DNA from: DASWIG01 sp965371445
Lineage (GTDB): Bacteria; Acidobacteriota; Thermoanaerobaculia; Multivoradales; J023
DNA length: 18,784 nucleotides
Assembly: GCA_965371445.1 (NCBI GenBank)
Contig: CBDUYN010000195.1
Location: 1-18,784, forward strand
Reading direction: 5' to 3'
Below the pieces are notes generated by a model. The model ran no database searches and was not told the origin of the DNA. It was given only the letters and a program-made list of their open reading frames with translations. Positions 1 to 6,098 of the stretch are shown one piece after another (the first letter of the stretch is position 1; each line of letters begins with the position of its first letter). A program made the position numbers and the translations under genes.

Positions 1-2
1 GG

Positions 3-155
3 GTGGGGAACCGCCGCTTCGTCGACGCTGCCGGGACCGAGGTGGGGCGCTGGCAATACCAGCAGCTCCTGCTCGGGCCCTGGGGCATGCCGGCACCCAA
101 ACGGTCTCCTCTACCGTACCTACCACACCGGCGCCGCCCGCCTAGTGGACTGTAA
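3..155 (+). other. possible 3' tail of a truncated coding region
   Basis: An open frame without its own start enters from the left edge and stops with TAA at 153-155. Up to about position 87 its third codon positions are almost all G or C, as in the real genes of this window; after that the coding character is weaker in this frame and better in the frame that stops at 160-162, so a frameshift is possible. I recognise no family. It may be the end of a real gene, a decayed gene or chance. Confidence 0.2.
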
Positions 156-232
156 CACTTGAATCGATAGTGGAAGCCCTCCCTACTCTGGGTGGCAAGG
201 GCCAGCACCTGGAGTCTCTGAGCGAAGGCCTC

Positions 233-286
233 CAACGGCCGTTGAAAGCGGATGGAAACTCTTCATCGCGTCCCAACGGCCGTTGG
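233..286. promoter_or_regulatory. pair of identical palindromes, candidate operator
   Basis: CAACGGCCGTTG occurs twice, at 233-244 and 274-285; the second copy extends to the 14-bp palindrome CCAACGGCCGTTGG (273-286). The centres are 41 bp apart, close to four helical turns, so a dimeric regulator could bind both on one face of the helix. They lie 85-135 bp upstream of cca. The role is inferred; no regulator is identified. Confidence 0.35.
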
Positions 287-355
287 AAAAGGAGAAATCG
301 CGGCAAAACCTGACACGGCTTCCGCGTGGCACAGGGGTCGAGAAGCGACATTGGT

Positions 356-361
356 TATGAT
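356..361 (+). promoter_or_regulatory. -10 element of a possible leaderless cca promoter
   Basis: TATGAT matches the -10 consensus at five of six positions and is followed by 8 nt before the ATG at 370. No Shine-Dalgarno is visible and no good -35 is seen at the usual spacing. Transcription would then start at or next to the start codon. Confidence 0.35.
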
Positions 362-369
362 CCACCCTG

Positions 370-1797
370 ATGGACGTCCGGATCCCAGACCCCGACCTCC
401 GCCGCGCCCAGGAGAAGCTCTGCCGCGCCGTCGCCCGCGCCGGTGGACGGGCGCTCCTTGTCGGCGGCTCGGTGCGCGACGCGCTCCTCGGACGCGAAGC
501 CAAGGACCTCGACTTCGAGGTCTACCACCTCACGCCGAAACGGCTGCGTAGCGTCCTCGGCGCGTGCTTCGCCCTCGACCTCGTGGGCGAATCGTTCGGC
601 GTCCTGAAGGTCCGTCACCTGCCGATCGACGTCGCGATCCCGCGCCGCGAGTCCAAGCACGGGCTCGGGCACCGTGGCTTCGAGGTCCATTCCGACCCGG
701 ACTTACCGCTCGCCGAGGCCGCCTCGCGGCGCGACTTCACGTTGAACGCCATCGCCTGGGATCCGCTGACCGGCGAGATCCTCGACCCGGTGGAAGGCGT
801 CGCCGACCTGGAGGCGCGGCGGCTGCGTCACGTCTCGGAGAAGCTCGCCGAGGACCCGCTCCGCGTCCTGCGGGCCATGCAGCTCGCCGCCCGCTTCGAG
901 CTCTCGGTGGCCGAGGAGACCGTAGCTCTGTGCCGGACGATCGAGCCCGAGGGGCTCCCCCGCGAGCGGCTCTTCGACGAGTGGACGAAGCTCGTCTTGA
1001 AGGGGGTACGCCCCTCGCTCGGCCTGGCTTTTTTGCGCGACTGCGGCTGGGTCCGTTACTCGCCGGAGCTCGAAGCCCTGATCGGCTGTCCCCAGGATCC
1101 GAAGTGGCATCCGGAAGGCGACGTCTGGGTCCACACCCTCCACGTCATGGACGCTTTCGCCACCGAGCGCACGGGCGAGGACGCCGAAGACCTCGTCGTC
1201 GGCTTCGGCTGCCTCTGCCACGACTTCGGCAAGCCCGCGACCACCACCCACGACGAGGACGGACGCATCCGTTCGAAGGGTCACGAAGAGGCGGGCGAGG
1301 AGCCCACCCGCGCCTTTCTCGGACGACTGACCCACCAGGAGAAGCTGGTCTCGGAGGTGGTGCCGCTGGTCCGGGAGCACCTGCGTCCGATCACCCTCTA
1401 CAAGTCGCGGGCCGGGGCGTCGGCGATCCGCCGCCTGGCGCGTCGGGTGGCACGTATCGACCGCCTGGTGCGCGTCGCCCGTGCCGACCACAAGGGACGT
1501 CCGCCGCTGCCCTTCGACGGCTACCCGGCGGGTACATGGCTCCTGGAGCAGGCCGAGGCGATGGAGATTCGCGAGAGCGCGCCGCAGCCCATTGTCCTCG
1601 GACGGCACCTGATCGAGCTAGGGCTCGAGCCAGGTCCGCACTTCGGACCGCTCCTGGAGGAATGCTTCGAGGCCCAGCTCGACGGACGCTTCACCGATCT
1701 CGACGGCGGTCTGGAGGTCGCCCGCGAGGTGGTGGCCGCCTATAGAGTCTCAGGGAAGAGTCCGGCACGCCGCAAGCCCCTCTCGGCTCCACAATAG
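370..1797 (+). CDS. cca: CCA-adding tRNA nucleotidyltransferase with HD domain
   Basis: The 475-residue protein adds or repairs the 3' CCA end of tRNAs in the cytoplasm. It is a class II member of the polymerase beta superfamily: the nucleotidyltransferase signature GGSVRD is at residues 32-37, followed by the metal-binding pair in DLD (46-48), the RRDF motif near 120-123 and the EDPLRVLRAMQLAARF helix at 161-176. A C-terminal HD phosphohydrolase domain follows, with histidines near 255 and 258, the HD pair at 284-285 and a histidine at 305. The start at 370 puts the signature at the usual distance from the N-terminus; no Shine-Dalgarno is visible. Codons for residues 391-458 (1540-1743) are repeated downstream at 3200-3403, so the present C-terminus may have been replaced by an integrating element. 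Family assignment is firm; CCA-adding versus only A- or C-adding cannot be told from sequence alone. Confidence 0.93.
   Translation: MDVRIPDPDLRRAQEKLCRAVARAGGRALLVGGSVRDALLGREAKDLDFEVYHLTPKRLRSVLGACFALDLVGESFGVLKVRHLPIDVAIPRRESKHGLGHRGFEVHSDPDLPLAEAASRRDFTLNAIAWDPLTGEILDPVEGVADLEARRLRHVSEKLAEDPLRVLRAMQLAARFELSVAEETVALCRTIEPEGLPRERLFDEWTKLVLKGVRPSLGLAFLRDCGWVRYSPELEALIGCPQDPKWHPEGDVWVHTLHVMDAFATERTGEDAEDLVVGFGCLCHDFGKPATTTHDEDGRIRSKGHEEAGEEPTRAFLGRLTHQEKLVSEVVPLVREHLRPITLYKSRAGASAIRRLARRVARIDRLVRVARADHKGRPPLPFDGYPAGTWLLEQAEAMEIRESAPQPIVLGRHLIELGLEPGPHFGPLLEECFEAQLDGRFTDLDGGLEVAREVVAAYRVSGKSPARRKPLSAPQ
1540..1743 (+). repeat. left copy of 204-bp direct repeat (within cca)
   Basis: This 3' part of cca matches 3200-3403 without gaps at a constant offset of 1660 bp. 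I count 22 differences by eye (about 89% identity), of which about 19 are synonymous and three change the residue (Gln/Arg, Glu/Lys, Thr/Ala). Homology stops sharply on both sides. Confidence 0.9.
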
Positions 1798-1900
1798 AGT
1801 ATCGCCAGAGCGCCGGACGTGGCCGTGCCAGGCGACCCGCCCTGGCGAGGTCTGACGTACGAGGGACTGCACTTGTTGCCGAAATCGAGCAGACGGGTTG

Positions 1901-2043
1901 ATGAACGAGTACGTCACCGACACCCATGCCCTTCTTTGGCATTTTTACGCACCGAAGCGTCTAGGTGCCGGCGCCCGCAAGGCTCTCGTCGCGGCCGACG
2001 ACGGGGACGCACGCATCTGGATCCCCGCGCTGGTGATCGCGGT
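1901..2043 (+). pseudogene. 5' fragment of a VapC-like PIN-domain toxin
   Basis: From ATG 1901 the frame encodes about 48 residues typical of the N-terminus of VapC ribonuclease toxins: the first catalytic aspartate lies in VTDTHALLWHF (residue 7), and the segment ends in IPALVIA, just before the second conserved acidic residue. At that point the similarity stops (about 2043); the frame stays open to 2383 but only as antisense of the next gene. About two thirds of the PIN domain is missing, so the nuclease cannot be active. The preceding frame ends with a TGA overlapping this ATG (TGATG, 1899-1903), the usual arrangement of an antitoxin gene before a toxin, but I cannot identify an antitoxin in the residues before it. 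Confidence 0.65.
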
Positions 2044-2058
2044 GCGGGAGCCGGGAGC

Positions 2059-2374
2059 TCAGGCCGGAACGACCTGGACGGTCAAATGCAGACCGGCCTC
2101 CTCGACCATCGCCTGCAAGGCCAACCGCACAAACTGTGTCTCACTGTATCCGAGGATCCGGGCAAAGCGGGCCGCACGTTGCGGGCTAAGCGTCCTACGG
2201 CTTTTCTCGAGGTCGCAAAGATGGGACCGCGAAATCTTCAGCGTACGGGCGAAGTCCGCTTTGGCTCACCCCTTCTCCCAAGCGGATCGAGAGAAGCAGG
2301 TCCCCAAGCGTCAGGGGTCCACCCGTCACGCCTTCCAAGAACGCCATCGCCTCGCTCGTGTTCTCAGTACTCAT
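2059..2374 (-). pseudogene. HigA-like HTH antitoxin with one-base frameshift
   Basis: Read from ATG 2374, the first frame gives a normal antitoxin N-terminus ending in LGEGVSQ, then leaves the family and stops early. If one A is removed from the AAA run (complement of 2260-2262), the frame continues as ADFARTLKISRSHLCDLEKS and on through a Cro/C1-type helix-turn-helix to a TGA at 2059-2061. The restored protein has about 104 residues, normal for XRE/HigA antitoxins that repress their own operon and bind the toxin. The gene starts inside the end of the upstream toxin gene (11-bp overlap), the usual higB-higA order. It could also be a sequencing error, but the toxin partner is truncated too. 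Confidence 0.75.
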
Positions 2375-2552
2375 GGTTGGTGACCTCCTTGACCCGGGCC
2401 AGCTCACCAGCGGCATCGGTGTCGATCTCGTAGATGGCGCGGTAAGCCTGGCTGAGCCGGATGGAGCGCTGCCCCTGCCGGGAACCGCCGAGGGTCTTGT
2501 CGTGGAATCCGGGGATCTTACGAGCCTCCTCAAGCCCTTGGTTCTCTACCAT
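2364..2552 (-). pseudogene. 5'-truncated HigB/RelE-like toxin
   Basis: The 62 residues after the ATG at 2552 match the C-terminal two thirds of a RelE/HigB-type mRNA interferase: GLEEARKIPGFHD, then GQRSIRLSQAYRAIYEID, ending in NHEY. The N-terminal 25-30 residues of the family are not found in any frame upstream, where instead the promoter of the oppositely oriented RelB/RelE-like pair begins. The frame stays open further upstream, but as antisense of that antitoxin. It is paired with the frameshifted HigA-like antitoxin downstream. Loss of the N-terminus suggests that insertion of the neighbouring module broke this one. Activity is unlikely. Confidence 0.65.
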
Positions 2553-2583
2553 CTCCGGAGGGATAGCCCTCGCACGCAAGCCG

Positions 2584-2592
2584 TGGTAGGCT
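2584..2592 (+). promoter_or_regulatory. extended -10 promoter of the RelB/RelE-like pair
   Basis: TGGTAGGCT fits the extended -10 pattern TGnTAnnnT and lies 53 bp before the antitoxin start. No clear -35 is present. Confidence 0.3.
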
Positions 2593-2645
2593 GCGAGCAG
2601 CGCTACCCACGACGACACGGCGACCCACTGGAAGGAGACGACCCC

Positions 2646-2852
2646 ATGCAATTCAACGCCCTGGTCGACGAGGTCCGAGAGCTCTCCCTGGAGGAGAAGC
2701 TGGAGATGAGGGGCCTGCTCGACAGATATCTCGCCGAAGAGGAGCGGCAGAGAATCGCCCGCAGCCACCAGGAGAGTCTTGCCGAGCTTCGAGAAGGTCG
2801 ACTTGACTTCACCGACGACGTAGATCGGCTTCGCAACGACCTTGAAGGCTGA
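2646..2852 (+). CDS. small RelB-like antitoxin
   Basis: This 68-residue acidic, helical protein (LSLEEKLEMRGLLDRYLAEE, then a charged tail ending in DDVDRLRNDLEG) has the size, composition and position of a type II antitoxin. It should bind and neutralise the RelE-like toxin encoded directly after it. I chose ATG 2646 because GGAAGGAG lies 7-8 nt upstream. The stop at 2850-2852 is 4 nt before the toxin ATG and overlaps a possible TTG start for the toxin, so the two are co-translated. No DNA-binding motif is evident, so autoregulation may need the complex. Family assignment rests mainly on the toxin partner. Confidence 0.75.
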   Translation: MQFNALVDEVRELSLEEKLEMRGLLDRYLAEEERQRIARSHQESLAELREGRLDFTDDVDRLRNDLEG

Positions 2853-2856
2853 GTGG

Positions 2857-3123
2857 ATGCAGATCACCTTCAGCTCGTCCTTCAAGCGGGCGTTCAAGAA
2901 AATCGTGAAGGGGACCAAGTCTCTGGAAAGGACGTTCTGGGAGAAAGTTGAGATATTCATTCGCGACCCTTTCGACAGGAGACTGAGGACACACAAACTC
3001 TCCGGTTCATTGAAAGACTTGTGGAGCTTCAGCGTAACCTACGACGTGCGGGTGATCTTCTACTTCGTCGACGAGGAAAGAGCTGTTTTCATTGACATCG
3101 GTGGTCACGACGCCGTCTACTGA
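2857..3123 (+). CDS. RelE/ParE-superfamily toxin
   Basis: The 88-residue protein matches RelE/StbE-type ribosome-dependent mRNA interferases: N-terminal FSSSFKRAFKKIVKGTK, the segment DPFDRRLRTHKLSGSLKDLW, and the C-terminal strand RVIFYFVDEERAVFIDIGGHDAVY that carries the conserved basic residue and terminal His/Tyr. Length is normal, and no frameshift is seen, so it may be functional. ATG 2857 is preferred; a TTG at 2842 in the same frame would overlap the antitoxin by 11 bp. Codons are richer in A/T than in neighbouring chromosomal genes, which suggests recent acquisition. It forms an operon with the antitoxin at 2646-2852. Confidence 0.85.
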   Translation: MQITFSSSFKRAFKKIVKGTKSLERTFWEKVEIFIRDPFDRRLRTHKLSGSLKDLWSFSVTYDVRVIFYFVDEERAVFIDIGGHDAVY

Positions 3124-3199
3124 CCCCGTGGCCGCACGTCGGCGGATCCGGGCGGCAAGAAGTAGCGAACTGCCGAGGTGGGTGGCACCACGGAGGGAG

Positions 3200-3430
3200 C
3201 TCTTGGAGCAAGCCGAGGCCATGGAGATTCGCGAGAGCGCGCCGCGGCCTATCGTCCTCGGACGGCACCTGATCGAGCTGGGCCTGAAGCCCGGCCCGCA
3301 TTTCGGACCTCTCTTGGAGGAGTGCTTCGAGGCCCAACTTGACGGACGCTTTGCCGATCTCGACGGCGGGCTGGAGGTCGCCCGCGAGGTGGTGGCCGCG
3401 TATTGGGCCGGCGCGGTCAAATCCCCCTAA
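3200..3430 (+). pseudogene. second copy of the cca 3' end
   Basis: Residues LLEQAEAMEIRESAPRPIVL and following repeat the last 68 residues of the CCA-adding enzyme, then diverge into a short tail (YWAGAVKSP) and stop at 3428-3430. Nothing upstream of 3200 resembles the rest of cca, so this cannot encode a working enzyme. Because nearly all nucleotide differences from 1540-1743 are silent, both copies must have spent most of their divergence as parts of functional genes. Either copy could be the original host 3' end. Confidence 0.85.
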
Positions 3431-3449
3431 CCCCCTTTCCTAAAGGGGG
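3431..3449. terminator. hairpin between convergent ends
   Basis: CCCCCTTT (3431-3438) pairs perfectly with AAAGGGGG (3442-3449) around a 3-nt loop. It sits between the end of the second cca copy (+) and the aminotransferase gene (-), whose stop codon (3440-3442) is inside it. A bidirectional terminator is likely, though a long U-run is lacking. Confidence 0.5.
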
Positions 3450-4741
3450 GACCTGCGAAGGCTCGAGAGGACGGCCTCCGCCAAGGTGTCGATCTCGTCC
3501 TCGCCCATCGGCGTCGACAAAACCCCCATACCGGTGCGAATCGTCACGATGCCCGCGTCGTAGAAAGCGTCGATGAGCTGGCCGAGGGCGGCTTTTTCCC
3601 GGGCGGTAGGAAACGTCGATCGATAGTCCGTCGGCGGCTGTGCTTTCAGGTGCAAGCGGAAGAGAGACCCGGTGCCGGTCACGCTGGCTGGCGCGCCAAC
3701 CACCGAAATCGCCTCCTCGATCCTGCTGCGCGCCAGACGCCCGAGGCGGTTCAAGCGGGCCACCTCTTCCGCGTCAAAGAGCTTCATCGCCGTCAACCCG
3801 GCCGTCATCGTCAGGGGGTTGGCCGAAAAAGTGCCGGATTGAGGAAGCCGAGGGCCGTCTCCTCCCGTTGAAAATACGTCCATCACCTCGGCCCTCCCGG
3901 CGACCGCCCCGACGGGTAGCCCCCCGCCGATGATCTTGCCCAGGGCCGTCAGGTCGCTCTGCACGTCGTAACGCGCCTGCATCCCGCCCACCTCGGCGCG
4001 CAACGTGATCACCTCGTCGAATACCAGGAGCGCGCCGTTTGCCAGGGTCCAGTCGCGCAGGGCCTTGACGAACGCCTCGTCGGCCGGGATCAAGCCGACC
4101 CGATGGGGCATCAGATCCAGAAGCACACAGGCGAGATCGTCACGATGCTCGTCCAATAGGGCAACGGCGCCCTCCGGGTCGTTGAACGGCAGCACCACCA
4201 CATCCCCCAGGACGCTTTCGGGCGTGCCCTTGGCCAGCGGCACCGAAGCCGGACGATCCGGACGTCCCCAGTTTTGCGGAGCAGGCTCCTGGCTGACCTC
4301 GGCGAAGTCGTAGGCCCCGTGATAGGTCCCCTCGACCTTGGCGAATCGAGGCCGGCCGGTAAAGGCGCGCGACGCTTTGAGCGCCGCCATGACCGCCTCG
4401 GTTCCGGAGTTCATGAACCGTATCCTCTCGAAGCTCGCGGAGCGGCCGCAAAGATGCCGTGCGTACTCGATCTCGACCTCCGTCGCCATGGTGAAGGCGG
4501 TTCCCCGGCTCACCTGGGACGTCACGGCCTCGACGATCGCCGGATGGGCGTGACCATGGATCAGAGAGGCCATGTTGTTGGCGAAGTCGATGCGCTCGAC
4601 GCCGTCCACGTCGACGATCCGGCAGCCGCTCGCCTTCGCCGCATAGATGGGATGGGGCGAGCGCAGCAGAGTGTTGCGGCTGACGCCGCCGGCCAAGACC
4701 TCCTGCGCCTGACGGAAGAGCTCCGCGCTACGGCTCTTCAT
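3440..4741 (-). CDS. class III aminotransferase, beta-amino acid aminotransferase-like
   Basis: A 433-residue PLP-dependent fold-type I aminotransferase related to glutamate-1-semialdehyde aminomutase and to beta-phenylalanine aminotransferases. Visible landmarks are the phosphate-binding NSGTEA (111-116), YHGAYD near 140-145, the PLP-contacting aspartate in VFDEV (Asp242) and the Schiff-base lysine in ALGKIIGGG (Lys269), followed by SGTFSANPLTM. The start at ATG 4741 is chosen because GAGGGAAA lies just upstream and the family N-terminus begins here; the frame is open further upstream only as an overlap with the CoA-transferase gene. It is the last gene of a four-gene operon (11-nt gap). With an aminomutase and a 3-oxoacid CoA-transferase in the same operon, deamination of a beta-amino acid to a 3-oxoacid is the most coherent role. 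Heme synthesis (HemL) is less likely because of this context. Confidence 0.85.
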   Translation of the reverse strand: MKSRSAELFRQAQEVLAGGVSRNTLLRSPHPIYAAKASGCRIVDVDGVERIDFANNMASLIHGHAHPAIVEAVTSQVSRGTAFTMATEVEIEYARHLCGRSASFERIRFMNSGTEAVMAALKASRAFTGRPRFAKVEGTYHGAYDFAEVSQEPAPQNWGRPDRPASVPLAKGTPESVLGDVVVLPFNDPEGAVALLDEHRDDLACVLLDLMPHRVGLIPADEAFVKALRDWTLANGALLVFDEVITLRAEVGGMQARYDVQSDLTALGKIIGGGLPVGAVAGRAEVMDVFSTGGDGPRLPQSGTFSANPLTMTAGLTAMKLFDAEEVARLNRLGRLARSRIEEAISVVGAPASVTGTGSLFRLHLKAQPPTDYRSTFPTAREKAALGQLIDAFYDAGIVTIRTGMGVLSTPMGEDEIDTLAEAVLSSLRRSPL

Positions 4742-4752
4742 CTGGTTTTCCC

Positions 4753-5391
4753 TCAACGGACGGGTTGAAGCGAGGCGGCCGTCCTTGCGCGAACGTCCTC
4801 CAGAGTCACGCCCGCGGCCATCTCCAGCAGCTGGAACCCCTGCGGCGTCACGTCGACGACGGCAAGGTCGGTGTAGATTCGGGAAACGACCCCCTTGCCG
4901 GTCAGGGGATAGGTGCACTCCTCGACGAGCTTCGGCTCGCCAGTCTTCGTCGTATGCTGGGTGATGACGAAGATGGTTCTGACCCCGGCCACCAGGTCCA
5001 TGGCACCGCCGACGGCGGGAATGGCGTCGGGAGCGCCTGTCGACCAGTTGGCCAGATCGCCGGTGGCGGAGACCTGCAAGGCTCCCAGCACGCACACGTC
5101 GATATGCCCGCCTCGGATCATGGCGAAGCTGTCGGCGTGGTGAAAAAAAGAGGCGCCGGGGACGGTCGTGACCGGCTTCTTGCCGGCGTTGATGAGCTCC
5201 GCCTCCTCGGCGCCCGGCGACGGCGGCGGCCCCATGCCCAGAAGACCGTTTTCGGTGTGATAGATGAGCTCGCGGCCCGCGGGGACGAGCTTCGCCACCA
5301 TCTCCGGAATTCCGATGCCGAGATTCACGTAGGAGCCGTCGGGAATGTCTTGCGCCGCCCGCGCGGCCATTTGCTCACGGCTCCAGCTCAT
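4753..5391 (-). CDS. scoB: 3-oxoacid CoA-transferase subunit B
   Basis: The 212-residue beta subunit of a family I CoA-transferase (SCOT/AtoA type). The catalytic glutamate, which forms the thioester intermediate, is in TENGLLGMGP (Glu47). The segment VNLGIGIPEMVA near residues 22-33 and the GGHIDVCVLGALQVSATGD stretch are typical of this subunit. ATG 5391 overlaps the stop of the alpha subunit by 4 bp (ATGA), so translation is coupled and equal amounts are expected. It acts with the alpha subunit to transfer CoA from a donor, such as succinyl-CoA or acetyl-CoA, to a 3-oxoacid. Butyrate-acetoacetate or 3-oxoadipate CoA-transferases are close alternatives that I cannot separate. Confidence 0.9.
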   Translation of the reverse strand: MSWSREQMAARAAQDIPDGSYVNLGIGIPEMVAKLVPAGRELIYHTENGLLGMGPPPSPGAEEAELINAGKKPVTTVPGASFFHHADSFAMIRGGHIDVCVLGALQVSATGDLANWSTGAPDAIPAVGGAMDLVAGVRTIFVITQHTTKTGEPKLVEECTYPLTGKGVVSRIYTDLAVVDVTPQGFQLLEMAAGVTLEDVRARTAASLQPVR

Positions 5392-6098
5392 GGATAGCGC
5401 CTCCCTTCGGCGATCAGCCGCGACTCCTGGAGCGGCTCGGCGACTTCGACGATCCGGTCGACGAAAATGCCGGGAGTTACGACGTGCTCCGGATCGATGG
5501 CGCCACGCTCCACGACGCGGCGAGCTTGTACGATCGTCGTCTCTGCCGCCATGCACATCAGCGGGGCGAAATTCCTCGCCGTCTTGTTGTAGGTGAGATT
5601 TCCCATACGGTCCGCGGTCTCGCATTTCACCAGGGCAAAATCCGCCTTCAACCAGGGCTCCATGACGTATGTGACGCCGTCGAGCTGCCGCGTCTCCTTG
5701 CCTTCGGCGAGCGGCGTTCCCACCGCGGTCTTGGTGTAGAAAGCGGGGATCCCGGCGCCGCCGGCGCGGATTCGTTCGGCGAGCGTCCCCTGCGGCACCA
5801 GCTCGAGCTCGATCTTGCCCGCCCGGTAGAGCTCGGGAAACACCTTGGAATGACTGGAGCGGGGATAGGAGCAGATCATCTTCCGGACCTGGGCGTTGGC
5901 GATCAGCGCTGCCAGACCGACTTCGCCGTTCCCGGTATTGTTGTTGATGGCGGTGAGGTTTGTTGTCGCCTGGTCGATCAGCGCGTGGACGAGCTCGATG
6001 GGGCTTCCTACCTCGCCGAAGCCGCCGATCATCACGACCGCCCCGTCGCAGATGCAGGAGACGGCCTCCGCGGTAGAGCCAAAGGTCTTGTCGGTCAT
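5388..6098 (-). CDS. scoA: 3-oxoacid CoA-transferase subunit A
   Basis: The 236-residue alpha subunit of the same family I CoA-transferase. It shows the glycine-rich CoA-binding stretch GGFGEVGSPIELVHAL (25-40), NNNTGNGEVGLAALI (52-66) and the later PLAEGKETRQLDGVTYVME segment seen in AtoD/ScoA proteins. The start ATG 6098 overlaps the stop of the aminomutase gene by 4 bp (ATGA), and its own stop overlaps the start of subunit B the same way. Subunit length is normal and no key region is missing. Its presence between the aminomutase and the aminotransferase supports a catabolic route through a 3-oxoacyl-CoA that thiolysis could then cleave. Confidence 0.9.
   Translation of the reverse strand: MTDKTFGSTAEAVSCICDGAVVMIGGFGEVGSPIELVHALIDQATTNLTAINNNTGNGEVGLAALIANAQVRKMICSYPRSSHSKVFPELYRAGKIELELVPQGTLAERIRAGGAGIPAFYTKTAVGTPLAEGKETRQLDGVTYVMEPWLKADFALVKCETADRMGNLTYNKTARNFAPLMCMAAETTIVQARRVVERGAIDPEHVVTPGIFVDRIVEVAEPLQESRLIAEGRRYP

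Larger units (their letters stand above)
156..369. other. intergenic region upstream of cca
   Basis: I see no convincing gene here. The stretch holds two copies of a 12-bp palindrome (233-244 and 274-285, listed separately) and a -10-like hexamer just before the cca start codon. The open frames that cross it on either strand lack homology I can recognise and lack a ribosome binding site. Confidence 0.5.
1798..3199. other. accessory island of toxin-antitoxin remnants
   Basis: The segment between the two cca 3' copies contains only toxin-antitoxin material: a PIN-toxin fragment, a broken HigBA-like pair and an intact-looking RelB/RelE-like pair. The RelE-like part is visibly richer in A/T than the surrounding genes. 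No integrase, transposase or terminal inverted repeats are visible. It may be the remnant of an integrated element; see the findings. Confidence 0.6.

Noticed and set aside
1898..2383. full-length 161-residue toxin gene
   Set aside because: Only the first 48 or so residues fit a PIN domain; the rest is antisense of the HigA-like gene and has no family pattern.
1798..3199. insertion sequence or transposon
   Set aside because: No transposase frame and no terminal inverted repeats or short target duplications were visible; the only flanking repeat is the cca 3' end.
4742..5095. N-terminal extension of the aminotransferase
   Set aside because: The extension is arginine-rich, overlaps the CoA-transferase B gene in another frame, and a good ribosome binding site precedes ATG 4741.
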